A stretch of 53,457 nt of DNA from Clostridia bacterium. GTDB taxonomy: Bacteria > Bacillota > Clostridia > Monoglobales > Monoglobaceae. The notes beneath the pieces were generated by a model. That model was not told the DNA's origin and did not search any database. It saw only the letters and a program-made list of their open reading frames with translations. The stretch is taken from assembly GCA_017626595.1 (NCBI GenBank), contig JAGAIJ010000055.1, positions 1 through 53,457 of the forward strand. The letters are read 5' to 3'. Within the stretch, counting starts at the first letter, position 1. Each line of letters opens with the position of its first letter. Of the stretch, positions 32,575 to 40,757 are shown in pieces. Position numbers and translations under genes: made by a program.

Positions 32575-33279
32575 TTATATTGTCCAGACACCGTCAATGA
32601 CTATGTCGGTTCCTGTTATATAATCATTGTCTGCAAGAAATAAAACTGCTTTCGCAACATCCTCAGGCGTTCCGATTCTTCCAAGAGGGATTTCATTTTC
32701 TATTTCTTCAACAGCATCTTGAGCAAGATGCTCGTTCATCTTCGTTTTTATAAAGCCGGGGGATATCTGATTAACAGTTATCCCCGACGGACCAAGCTCT
32801 TTTGCAAGGGATTTTGTGAAGCCTGTTATAGCTGACTTTGACGCCGAGTAAACAGCCTCGCAGGAAGCACCAACATTTCCCCAAACTGAAGAAATATTTA
32901 TAATTTTCCCTTGTTTTTTATGAATAAAAATTGGAGCAACGGCTTTACAGCAATTAAATACGCCAAAGAAATTTATATCAAAAACCTTTCTGGCTTCATC
33001 AGGAGAAACTGAATCAAAAGGCATCTGCGGGAGGGCAATTCCTGCATTATTCACAAGAACGTCAACATCTCCAGCCTCGGCAAACATTCTTTCCACTTCG
33101 GAAAGCTCCGAAACGTCCGCCTTAACAGCTTTGCCTCCTGTAATACCAGCAAGTTCCTTTGCCATTTTTTCATTTTTATTATAGTTTATAATGACTTCAT
33201 ATCCGTTTTTCCACAATGCAAGGGTAATTTCCCTGCCGATTCCGCCTGTGGCGCCTGTAATCAGGGCTGTTTTTTTCAA
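32575..33279 (-). CDS. Short-chain dehydrogenase/reductase (FabG-like)
   Basis: NAD(P)-dependent oxidoreductase. From TTG 33279 (GGAGGTG 6-7 nt upstream) the product is 234 residues, with TGATGGIGRE (cofactor loop), LVNNAG, and the catalytic Ser (INISSVW) and YSASK (Tyr/Lys). It ends with the SDR tail TGTDIVIDGVW. FabG-type 3-ketoacyl-ACP reductase is closest, but it is not in a fab operon, so the substrate is open. ATG 33327 is rejected as start because it lies in the secG terminator. One palindrome copy encodes L-A-Q-D here. Confidence 0.85.
   Translation of the reverse strand: MKKTALITGATGGIGREITLALWKNGYEVIINYNKNEKMAKELAGITGGKAVKADVSELSEVERMFAEAGDVDVLVNNAGIALPQMPFDSVSPDEARKVFDINFFGVFNCCKAVAPIFIHKKQGKIINISSVWGNVGASCEAVYSASKSAITGFTKSLAKELGPSGITVNQISPGFIKTKMNEHLAQDAVEEIENEIPLGRIGTPEDVAKAVLFLADNDYITGTDIVIDGVWTI
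32716..32729. repeat. Dispersed palindrome ATCTTGNNCAAGAT, copy 6 (NN=AG)
   Basis: Inside the SDR gene, extended 3 bp each side (AGC...GCT). On the coding (minus) strand it encodes L-A-Q-D. Confidence 0.8.
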
Positions 33280-33295
33280 AGCTTTCACCTCCAAG

Positions 33296-33326
33296 GTAAA
33301 AATAAACCGCCCCATCGGAGCGGTCA
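33296..33326 (-). terminator. Terminator of secG
   Basis: On the minus strand ACCGCTCC / GGGGCGGT (33317-33324 and 33306-33313) has one mismatch and a 3-nt loop. It is followed by TTTATTTTT and lies between secG and the SDR start. Confidence 0.75.
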
Positions 33327-33335
33327 TATTTATAA

Positions 33336-33629
33336 TTATTCAGCAGTTGTCTCTGTCTGTACTGTCTGTGTTGTTGTTTCAACTGGTGCAGCTGGCTTTG
33401 AAGCAAGGTATGCAAGTGAAACAGATGTGATAATAAAGAGAATTGCTACGATAGCAGTAACCTTCTTTAATAAAGCATCAACAGTCTTACCCTTATTCTT
33501 TCCGAAGAATGTTTCAGCACCGCCTGAAATCGCACCGGATAAGCCCTGCTGTTTACCATTCTGAAGAAGAACAGTTACGATAAGTACAATTGCTATAATA
33601 AGGTGTATAATAGTTAAAGCAGTAATCAT
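33336..33629 (-). CDS. secG: Preprotein translocase subunit SecG
   Basis: Non-essential SecYEG subunit that speeds protein export. ATG 33629 with AGGAGG upstream gives 97 residues: a first membrane helix (ALTIIHLIIAIVLIVTVLLQ), the SecG signature QQGLSGAISGGAETFFGK, a second helix (about residues 50-72), and a Thr/Gln-rich tail. Longer in-frame starts to 33695 cross the promoter and are rejected. Monocistronic. Confidence 0.95.
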   Translation of the reverse strand: MITALTIIHLIIAIVLIVTVLLQNGKQQGLSGAISGGAETFFGKNKGKTVDALLKKVTAIVAILFIITSVSLAYLASKPAAPVETTTQTVQTETTAE

Positions 33630-33666
33630 TTTTAAATTTCCTCCTAATAATAACTTACGCTTATAT

Positions 33667-33695
33667 ATCATAGCACATATATGAAAAATTTTCAA
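33667..33695 (-). promoter_or_regulatory. Promoter of secG
   Basis: TTGAAA (complement of 33690-33695), 17-bp spacer, TATGAT (complement of 33667-33672). Confidence 0.75.
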
Positions 33696-33767
33696 GTATT
33701 TTTGAAAATTTTATTTTGTTCACAGAAATTTCACCCGGATTACATAATTTTCCTCTATTATATTATT

Positions 33768-33857
33768 GCAGGATGCGAGGGATTCCTGCTTAGTCTAACC
33801 CAAATAATCCCTCCCCCTTTTTTACCGATACTGCGCCCAATCAGTATCGGTTTTTTA
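33768..33857 (+). ncRNA. Candidate small RNA or leader ending in a terminator upstream of mgtE
   Basis: No gene ends here on the plus strand, yet there is a strong terminator (ACCGATACTG 33824-33833 / CAGTATCGGT 33842-33851 plus six T). Before it two overlapping hairpins are possible: GCAGGA/TCCTGC (33768-33773/33784-33789) or GAGGGATT/AATCCCTC (33777-33784/33806-33813). They share bases and exclude each other, a pattern seen in switches. A convincing upstream promoter was not found. I do not recognise M-box or any other known riboswitch core. Confidence 0.45.
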
Positions 33858-33886
33858 TTGACAAATTGACGAAAGAGGTATATTAT
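33858..33886 (+). promoter_or_regulatory. Promoter of mgtE
   Basis: TTGACA (33858-33863), 17-bp spacer, TATTAT (33881-33886). It starts immediately after the preceding terminator's T tract. Confidence 0.78.
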
Positions 33887-33937
33887 AATAATATGAGAGT
33901 TTGTGCTTTCTAATATATAACAAAGGAGGAAAATCAG

Positions 33938-35320
33938 ATGACAGAAGAATTAAACAAGACACTGGTTGAAGAGATTGCTGAATTACTTGAAAACAGGAAG
34001 TTTATCAAGCTCCGAAGTATTCTTGACGAAATGCACGCCGAAGATATTGCCCTGTTATTTGAGGATTTTTCTCCGAAAGAACTGCCGATTATTTTCAGAC
34101 TTTTGTCAAAAGAGGCTGCGGCAGAGGTTTTTGTCGAGCTTGACTCCAAACAGCAGGAATTCTTAATCGGAGCATTCTCCGATAACGAACTTAAGGAAGT
34201 CTTGGAAGAGCTTTACCTTGACGATACAGTTGATATTATCGAGGAAATGCCTGCTAACGTTGTTAAGAGAATTCTTAAGCAGTCTGCTCCTGAAACAAGA
34301 CGAAACATCAACGAAATCTTAAAATATCCTGACGACAGCGCCGGCTCAATTATGACAATCGAGCTTATTGACCTTAAAAAGAAATGGACTGTAAGTCAGG
34401 CCTTTGACTATATCCGCCGTACAGGTACAGACAAGGAAACTATCTATACCTGTTATGTTCGTGATGACAACAGAAAGCTTGAGGGTGTTGTTTCAGTTAA
34501 AACACTCCTTTTATCCCCTGTTGACGCTATAATCGAGGACATTATGGAAACAAACCTTATTTCCGTTGACACATACGAGGATAAGGAAGTTGTTGCAAAG
34601 CTTTTCGACAAGTACGACCTTCTTGCAATGCCTGTTGTTGACAAGGAAAACAGACTTGTTGGTATTATCACAATCGACGACGCTATCGACGTTATTCAGG
34701 ACGAAAACACTGAAGATATCGAAAAGATGGCGGCTATTACTCCTACAGAAAAGCCATATCTTAAAACAGGCATCTTTGAAACCTGGAAGAGCCGTATTCC
34801 TTGGCTTTTACTCCTTATGATTTCTGCAACATTTACAGAAAAAATCATTGGTCATTTCCAGGATGCACTTTCAGCCTGTGTTGTTCTCACAGCCTTTATC
34901 CCTATGCTCATGGGTACAGGCGGTAACTCCGGAAGCCAGTCTTCCGTTGCAATTATCCGAGGAATGTCCCTCCACGAAATTGATTTGTCCGACACCTTAA
35001 AGGTGCTCTGGAAAGAAATCGGTGTGTCTCTTATCTGTGGACTTACCCTTGGCGCTGCAGCATTTATTAAAATTTATATCTTTGACAACGGCAATATTAC
35101 CACAGCAAGTCAGGACCCTGTTAAAATTGCTTTAACGGTTTCTCTCGCCCTTTTTGCAACAGTAGTTTTTGCAAAAATTGCTGGATGTATTTTCCCTATG
35201 CTTGCGAAAAAGCTCCGTGTTGACCCTGCAGTTATGGCGAGCCCGTTCATTACAACTGTGGTTGACGCAATCTCCCTCTGGCTTTATTTCTTAATAGCTC
35301 AGGGCATCTTAAAACTGTAA
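33938..35320 (+). CDS. mgtE: Magnesium transporter MgtE
   Basis: Dimeric Mg2+-selective channel gated by cytosolic Mg2+. The 460-residue product has the MgtE N domain (LFEDFSPKELPIIFRLLSKE and ELYLDDTVDIIEEMP in pieces). Paired CBS domains lie at about residues 140-255, with VVDKENRLVGIITIDDAIDVI in the second, followed by a membrane part with PMLMGTGGNSGSQSS lining the pore. AAAGGAGG precedes the ATG. Own promoter and terminator. Mg2+-linked control of the leader is possible but no M-box is visible. Confidence 0.96.
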   Translation: MTEELNKTLVEEIAELLENRKFIKLRSILDEMHAEDIALLFEDFSPKELPIIFRLLSKEAAAEVFVELDSKQQEFLIGAFSDNELKEVLEELYLDDTVDIIEEMPANVVKRILKQSAPETRRNINEILKYPDDSAGSIMTIELIDLKKKWTVSQAFDYIRRTGTDKETIYTCYVRDDNRKLEGVVSVKTLLLSPVDAIIEDIMETNLISVDTYEDKEVVAKLFDKYDLLAMPVVDKENRLVGIITIDDAIDVIQDENTEDIEKMAAITPTEKPYLKTGIFETWKSRIPWLLLLMISATFTEKIIGHFQDALSACVVLTAFIPMLMGTGGNSGSQSSVAIIRGMSLHEIDLSDTLKVLWKEIGVSLICGLTLGAAAFIKIYIFDNGNITTASQDPVKIALTVSLALFATVVFAKIAGCIFPMLAKKLRVDPAVMASPFITTVVDAISLWLYFLIAQGILKL

Positions 35321-35321
35321 A

Positions 35322-35349
35322 AAAACGGCACAAATTGTGCCGTTTTATT
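35322..35349 (+). terminator. Terminator of mgtE
   Basis: AAAACGGCACAA / TTGTGCCGTTTT with a 1-3 nt loop, overlapping the end of the stop region and followed by ATTC. Confidence 0.8.
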
Positions 35350-35424
35350 CATAAAATATATTGATTTTTAATATTAAATATGACATAATAATTTTAATAG
35401 ATTTATTTTTCAGGAGGCGTAATA

Positions 35425-37161
35425 ATGGAGGAAGAAGCTAAAATTGTTCAGGAAGAAACTTCCGTAAAAAAAGCGAAAAAAGTTCCCCTTTGGGCTATAA
35501 TTTCCCCTGCAGTTGTGGTATGTTTAATTCTTTCAGTTATGATTTATGCAAACACAACAAAAAAGGTTTTCCCAAACATCTATTTAGGGGACAAAAAGGT
35601 TGCCTCCTACACCGAGCAGGAGCTTTTAGACACTCTCTCCGAGGGCGACATCCTAAAGGATGACAGTGTTATCTTAATCTGTCAGGGCAATCGCAGAACT
35701 GTTACAGCACAGGAGCTTGAAGCAGAGCCAAGAGTACCTGAAACCGCTGAAAAAATCCTTGAAACAGGGAAAAACAAGGGATTTTTCGGCAAAACTCTGG
35801 AATTTTTACGCTGTCTTTTTGTAAAAACTTATATTGCTCCCGATTTAAAAATAAACTCAGCAAAGCTTGACGAAATTCTTACTGAAATTTCAGGTCCGAA
35901 AGAAATTAAAGCTGAACCTTCAGGCTATGAATTACAGGGCGAACACCTTGTTATCAAGAAAGGAAAGCCTGGTTTTCAGATTGACAGAGAAAAGGCTCTC
36001 GAGGAAATCGAGCGCGCCCTTGTAACAAAGGAAGAAGAAAAAATCGAATTAACCCTTGAAGATACAACAAACTCAGCCCTTGACGCCGACGAAATCTTTG
36101 AGGAACTGTCAAAGGAGCCTGAAGACGCCTACTATGAAAAGGTTGACGGCAAAATTATCGTTCACAGTGACAAACCAAAGGTTGATTTATACAAGGCTGA
36201 CCTTGTTTCAGCTATAAAAAGCGACGAAAAAGAGGTTAAAATCAAGGTTACAGCAAAAAGAGCAGAAATCACAAAGGAAGACCTTGAAGAAAAACTTTTT
36301 AAGGACGAAATTTCCACATACAGCTCCCGTTACAGCGAAAGCAATGTTTCACGTTCCACAAATGTTAAGCTTGCAACCGAGAGAATTAACGGCGTAGAGC
36401 TTATGCCTGGCGAAGTTTTCTCCTACGATAATACAATCGGTTCAAGAACTACTGCAAACGGCTTTAAAATGGCAGGAGTTTATATCAACAACAAGCAGGA
36501 GCTTGGTATAGGCGGAGGAATCTGTCAGGTTTCATCCACCCTTTACGCTGCAACCCTTTACGCAAACTTTGAAATTGTAGAGCGAGTTTCTCACAGTCTT
36601 CCTGTAAGCTATATGCCTGACGGAATGGACGCTACAATTTCCGAGGGCTATATTGATTTCAGATTTAAAAACACCTCCGAATACCCTGTAAGAATTGTTG
36701 CAACAGCTACAAACGGCACTATGAAAGTATCAATCCTCGGGGTAAAGGATAAGGATATTGAAGTTGAAATTATAAGCTCAAGAACAGGTGTTCTTCCGTC
36801 AAAAACTGTGAGAACAGCTGATGAAACTATCCCTCAGGGCTATAAAAAGGTTACAACCAAAGGTACAGACGGCTACACAGTAAGCTCTGTTCGAGTTGTA
36901 AGGAAAAACGGAAAAGAAATTGACCGCGAGGTTCTCACAAGGAGCAGATACAACGCAACAGACAGAGAAGAGCTTGTCAATCCTGCTGACATTGAGGCAC
37001 CTGACGGTACACTTCTTGACTATGTAGAGGGCGCAGTCCCACCTGCAGAGGAAGAGCCTGAAACCCCTGAAATTCCTGAAGAAACAGAAGAAGTTACAGA
37101 AGAAACTCCAGCTGAAGAAACCGAAACAACTGAGACAGAAGAAATTATTATTGAGATTTAA
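35425..37161 (+). CDS. Membrane-anchored VanW family protein with G5-like domain
   Basis: VanW proteins are surface-associated and of unknown activity; one is encoded in vanB-type glycopeptide-resistance clusters, but most are unrelated to resistance. The 578-residue product has an N-terminal membrane helix (about residues 21-42), a peptidoglycan-binding-like region (YLGDKKVASYTEQELLD onward), and the VanW domain at about residues 295-440 with RINGVELMPGEVFSYDNTIG and GGGICQVSSTLYAA. A G5-like segment and a Glu/Thr/Pro-rich tail follow. CAGGAGG precedes the ATG. It sits 9 bp before the DUF554 gene. Confidence 0.92.
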   Translation: MEEEAKIVQEETSVKKAKKVPLWAIISPAVVVCLILSVMIYANTTKKVFPNIYLGDKKVASYTEQELLDTLSEGDILKDDSVILICQGNRRTVTAQELEAEPRVPETAEKILETGKNKGFFGKTLEFLRCLFVKTYIAPDLKINSAKLDEILTEISGPKEIKAEPSGYELQGEHLVIKKGKPGFQIDREKALEEIERALVTKEEEKIELTLEDTTNSALDADEIFEELSKEPEDAYYEKVDGKIIVHSDKPKVDLYKADLVSAIKSDEKEVKIKVTAKRAEITKEDLEEKLFKDEISTYSSRYSESNVSRSTNVKLATERINGVELMPGEVFSYDNTIGSRTTANGFKMAGVYINNKQELGIGGGICQVSSTLYAATLYANFEIVERVSHSLPVSYMPDGMDATISEGYIDFRFKNTSEYPVRIVATATNGTMKVSILGVKDKDIEVEIISSRTGVLPSKTVRTADETIPQGYKKVTTKGTDGYTVSSVRVVRKNGKEIDREVLTRSRYNATDREELVNPADIEAPDGTLLDYVEGAVPPAEEEPETPEIPEETEEVTEETPAEETETTETEEIIIEI

Positions 37162-37170
37162 GGTGAAAAA

Positions 37171-37866
37171 ATGTTCGGAATAATGACAGGCACTATTGTT
37201 AACGCCATTCTCGTTATAATCGGCGGTGCAATTGGTGCAATACTTAAGAAAAATGTCCCGAAAAAACTTGGAGACGCTGTTATGACAGGTCTTGCCCTCT
37301 GTGTTTTTGGAATAGGGATTGACGGTGCACTCAAAGGTGAAAATGCCCTTATAACCATAATTTCCATGGCTGTGGGCGGACTTATCGGAGAGTTGATTGA
37401 TATTGACAGGCACGTCAAAAACCTTGGCGACAGATTAGAAGAAAAGGTTTCCCGTGGAAACAGCGAAAAAGGCTCTCTGTCCCGTGGTTTTGTAAGTGCA
37501 ACACTGCTCTTTTGCGTTGGCGCTATGTCGATTATGGGCTCACTTTCAAGCGGTCTTTCAAATAACCACAGCACACAGATTGCAAAGGGCTTAATTGACG
37601 GAATTGCAGGTCTGGTTTTAGCCTCAACAATGGGCTGGGGCGTTTGTCTTTCAGCAATTTCTGTCATAGTTTATCAGGGTTTAATCACTCTCTTTGCAGG
37701 CACACTTGCCCCTGTTTTATCCACAGCTGTGGTTAACGAAATGACCTGTGTGGGCTCCCTTTTAATCTGCGGAATTGCATTTAATATGCTTGGTATTACA
37801 AAAATCAAGCTTATAAATTATGCCCCTGCAATTTTTATTCCAATAATACTTTGTATGTTTATGTAA
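37171..37866 (+). CDS. DUF554 family membrane protein
   Basis: Uncharacterised membrane protein (YdfK/YqgA type). The 231-residue product starts with a glycine-rich helix (GTIVNAILVIIGGAIGAILKK), contains the cytosolic loop ELIDIDRHVKNLGDRLEEK, and ends in several membrane helices with LLFCVGAMSIMGSLSSGL and MTCVGSLLICGIAFNMLGI. Transport is assumed but no substrate is known. AAGGTG lies before the ATG. It follows the VanW gene by 9 bp and ends at a bidirectional terminator. Confidence 0.93.
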   Translation: MFGIMTGTIVNAILVIIGGAIGAILKKNVPKKLGDAVMTGLALCVFGIGIDGALKGENALITIISMAVGGLIGELIDIDRHVKNLGDRLEEKVSRGNSEKGSLSRGFVSATLLFCVGAMSIMGSLSSGLSNNHSTQIAKGLIDGIAGLVLASTMGWGVCLSAISVIVYQGLITLFAGTLAPVLSTAVVNEMTCVGSLLICGIAFNMLGITKIKLINYAPAIFIPIILCMFM

Positions 37867-37878
37867 GTTTACATAATA

Positions 37879-37906
37879 AAAAGACCTTGGAAAACCAAGG
37901 TCTTTT
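37879..37906. terminator. Bidirectional terminator between DUF554 and NSS genes
   Basis: AAAAGACCTTGG (37879-37890) / CCAAGGTCTTTT (37895-37906), loop AAAA. T tracts follow on both strands for the convergent genes. Confidence 0.9.
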
Positions 37907-37918
37907 TTGTTTTTTATT

Positions 37919-39289
37919 TTAAATTACAGACATAATCAGAACTGCAATTATAACAACAGGAAGAACGTATGTCATATATACCCTGAACCATTTTGGAACT
38001 GACATACCCTTTGTTCCGCCGTTTACTTCATCTAAATACTTATTCCAGCCCCAGCCATAGCGGGTTGTACAGAACAGTACATACACAAGACTGCCGATTG
38101 GGAGAAGAAGATTTGAAACGATGTAATCTTCTAAATCCATAAATGTCTTGCCGAAAATCTTAATGTTTTCCCAGATGCTTAAGCTGAAAACGCAAGGAAG
38201 AGAAAGGACAATCAGGAGAACAATATTGATAACTGCAACCTTAACTCTGTTAAGCTTTGTAAGTTCAAGCCAGAATGACATTATGTTTTCGAAAACTGCT
38301 ACAACTGTTGAGAGGGCCGCAAAAATCATAAACAGGAAGAATAACGCACCTATGATTCTGCCGCCTGGCATAGCGTTAAATACTGATGAAAGGGTTGTGA
38401 AGAGGAATGACGCCCCAACAGAGCCTGCATCAGCTGTCTGTCCGCCGTTGTATGTAAAACAAGCAGGGAAAACAATAATTCCCGCCATAAGTGCAACGAA
38501 TGTGTCAAGGCTTACGATTGTGATTGCCTCACCTAAAAGTCTTCTTTCCTTATTTATATAACTTCCGAAAATTGCAATTGAGCCGATACCGATACTTAAA
38601 GTAAAGAACGCCTGTCCCATGGCTGCTGAAATAACAGTTGAAACCCCTGCTTCTTTCATTTTTGCGAAGGACGGAATAAGATAGAAGGAAAGTCCCTCTT
38701 TTGCGTTTGAAAGGGTGCAGGAGTAAACTCCGAGCCCAATCATAAGCGCCAAAAGGGCAATCATCATTACCTTTGTAATTCTCTCAACGCCTTTCTGGAG
38801 GCCTAAAGAACAAATTGCAAAACATAAAACGATAACTGCAACTGTTGACCACACCATAAGAGGAGTGTTTGTAATCATTCCTACAAATTCCCCTGTTAAC
38901 GCCTCTGTGCCGTGGGATGTCATAATTGAACCTGTAAGGTACTTACCAAAATAAATGAACATCCAGCCTGAAATTGTGGTATAGAACATCATAAGAAGAT
39001 AGTTTCCCGCAATACCCAGATACTTCATGAAATGCCACTTCTGACCTTTTTCTTCAAGCACATCAAAGGAAGATGCAATACTTCTCTGACTTCCGCGACC
39101 TACCGCAAGTTCACAAGTCATAATCGGAATACCCAATAAAACAAGGAACAAAAGGTACACAAGCACGAAAGCTGCACCGCCGTAGGAACCTGTAATAATC
39201 GGAAAACGGTAAACATTTCCAAGACCGATTGCACATCCTGCTGAAATCAGAATAAATCCAAGTCGGGATGCAAATTTTTCTCTATTCAT
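37919..39289 (-). CDS. Na+-dependent transporter of the NSS/SNF family
   Basis: Secondary transporter that moves amino acids or similar amines with Na+. The 456-residue protein has the LeuT-fold opening (ASRLGFILISAGCAIGLGNVYRFPIITGSYGGAAF in pieces) that forms the Na+ and substrate site, and about 11-12 helices. Substrate is not predictable from sequence alone. It fits a cell that makes a Na+ gradient with the decarboxylase pump. AAAGGAATAG precedes the ATG. It is probably cotranscribed with the coiled-coil protein gene 14 bp upstream. Confidence 0.93.
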   Translation of the reverse strand: MNREKFASRLGFILISAGCAIGLGNVYRFPIITGSYGGAAFVLVYLLFLVLLGIPIMTCELAVGRGSQRSIASSFDVLEEKGQKWHFMKYLGIAGNYLLMMFYTTISGWMFIYFGKYLTGSIMTSHGTEALTGEFVGMITNTPLMVWSTVAVIVLCFAICSLGLQKGVERITKVMMIALLALMIGLGVYSCTLSNAKEGLSFYLIPSFAKMKEAGVSTVISAAMGQAFFTLSIGIGSIAIFGSYINKERRLLGEAITIVSLDTFVALMAGIIVFPACFTYNGGQTADAGSVGASFLFTTLSSVFNAMPGGRIIGALFFLFMIFAALSTVVAVFENIMSFWLELTKLNRVKVAVINIVLLIVLSLPCVFSLSIWENIKIFGKTFMDLEDYIVSNLLLPIGSLVYVLFCTTRYGWGWNKYLDEVNGGTKGMSVPKWFRVYMTYVLPVVIIAVLIMSVI

Positions 39290-39303
39290 TTTTCTATTCC
39301 TTT

Positions 39304-39723
39304 CTATTTAAGATTCTCTCTTAAAGACTCATAAAACGAAAGAGCTGTATCATCAAACCCTGACGTACTAATTTTTTCAAAGCTTTTCTTCGCATTTTCA
39401 ATTTCCCCATTTTTATATTTTCCCCAAATTTCCGATAAATCTAAAAGAATCTGATATTGCACAGCATCCTGCGGACCAACAACAGTTTCTTCCTTTTCCT
39501 TTTTAAGAGTTTCATTTTCCTCTTTTAATTCTTCAATTTCCCCGTTTAATTCTTCAATTGTTTTTTCAAGCTTCACAATCTCTTTTGAGCTGTCAAGATT
39601 CCCCTGATTTTCTATCTCCACAGCCTTGTCAGAATGTAAAAAATACAACCAGACTGCCAGAGCTATGATTAAAGCTATAACAACTCCGAACCAACAGAAA
39701 AACCGCTTTTGTTTTTTTGCCAT
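39304..39723 (-). CDS. Membrane-anchored coiled-coil protein
   Basis: Family not recognised. The 139-residue product has a basic N-terminus, one membrane helix (about residues 8-28, FFCWFGVVIALIIALAVWL), a strongly charged coiled coil (about residues 45-85, with repeated LEKTIEELNGEIEELKEENE), and a predicted helical C-terminal domain (QYQILLDLSEIWGKYKNGEIE). This suits a cell-envelope or division-associated protein, but no specific role is supported. GGAAGTG lies before the ATG. Confidence 0.78.
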   Translation of the reverse strand: MAKKQKRFFCWFGVVIALIIALAVWLYFLHSDKAVEIENQGNLDSSKEIVKLEKTIEELNGEIEELKEENETLKKEKEETVVGPQDAVQYQILLDLSEIWGKYKNGEIENAKKSFEKISTSGFDDTALSFYESLRENLK

Positions 39724-39870
39724 TTTTAATCACTTCCGAAAATATGTAAATTTTATACCCTTAAATCAATTTTGCTTGTCTTTGGACACGCTTTATGTTA
39801 AACCTCTTTTTTTATCAACCTACCCCTAAAATTTTAGGTCGATTTTTCAAAGTTTGGTTTACATAATATC

Positions 39871-40746
39871 TTACTTTTTAAGTTCATATATCAGTCTTTC
39901 AAGTTCGTCATTTCCAAAGTAGTCAATTATAATTTTCCCATTTTCTTTTCCGTGACGGATTGTAACCTTTGTGCCAAGAGACTTTTCAAGCTGCTTTTCG
40001 ATATCTGAAAAATAAATGTCTGTTTTATTTTTCTTTGCGGTTGGTTTTTTCTTGTTCTTTTCTAAATTTGAAACAAAATTTTCAAGTTCGCGGACTGAAA
40101 GCTCCTTTTTAATAGCAAGCTCTGCAACCTCAAGACGCATCTTTTTGTCTGTAAGACCAAGAATAGTCCTTGCATGACCCTGGGAAAGCTCCCCGGAGGA
40201 CACCATTTTCTTGATTTTCTCCTCAAGATTATTAAGTCTTAAGGAGTTTGCCACAGCACTACGGCTCTTTCCAACCCTTTTAGCAACCTCATCCTGAGTC
40301 ATACCAAAGGCTTCCATAAGGTTTTTGTAGCCCTCAGCCTCTTCAATCGGGTCCAAATCTTCTCTCTGCAGATTCTCAACAAGGGCAATTTCCATTACCT
40401 GTTTCTCGTCATAATCCTTGATAATAGCAGGAATTTCCTTAAGCCCCGCAAGTTTTGACGCTCTCCAGCGTCTTTCACCTGCAATAATACGGTACATTCC
40501 GTTATTTTCAGCCGAAACAAGAATAGGTTCAATCACACCATGAGTTTTGATTGAATCAGCCAACGCCTGAAGCTTTTCTTTGTCAAAATTACTTCTTGGC
40601 TGGTCAGGATTTGGCTCTACATCAATAATTTTAAGGGATAAAACGTCTCCTGACGGCTTTTTCTCAGTTTTAATTTCCTTTATTTCTTCGTTGCTTGTTT
40701 CAAAAAGTGCCCCAAGGCCCTTTCCCAAGCCTTTTTTAACAGCCAT
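39871..40746 (-). CDS. parB: Chromosome partitioning protein ParB (Spo0J)
   Basis: CTPase clamp that loads at parS and organises the origin region with SMC. The 291-residue product from ATG 40746 starts MAVKKGLGKGLGALF, has the CTP-binding N-domain with PNPDQPRSNFD and IAGERRWRASKLAGL, an HTH (MTQDEVAKRVGKSRSAVANSLRL) and the C-terminal dimer domain. The upstream in-frame GTG 40755 overlaps the ribosome binding site AGGGGTG, so it is not used here. The gene follows parA by 11 bp. Two parS sites lie 0.85 kb away. Confidence 0.97.
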   Translation of the reverse strand: MAVKKGLGKGLGALFETSNEEIKEIKTEKKPSGDVLSLKIIDVEPNPDQPRSNFDKEKLQALADSIKTHGVIEPILVSAENNGMYRIIAGERRWRASKLAGLKEIPAIIKDYDEKQVMEIALVENLQREDLDPIEEAEGYKNLMEAFGMTQDEVAKRVGKSRSAVANSLRLNNLEEKIKKMVSSGELSQGHARTILGLTDKKMRLEVAELAIKKELSVRELENFVSNLEKNKKKPTAKKNKTDIYFSDIEKQLEKSLGTKVTIRHGKENGKIIIDYFGNDELERLIYELKK

Positions 40747-40757
40747 TTTCTTCACCC

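Noticed and set aside
32575-33327. ATG 33327 as start of the SDR gene
   Set aside because: It lies inside the secG terminator and lacks a ribosome binding site; TTG 33279 has GGAGGTG properly spaced.
33768-33857. M-box, 6S RNA or SRP RNA before mgtE
   Set aside because: Neither the M-box core, the 6S open-promoter bubble, nor the SRP tetraloop region is visible.
39824-39838. CCTAAAATTTTAGG palindrome before parB's end as a terminator
   Set aside because: AT-rich, short and without a T tract on the parB strand; it may be chance.
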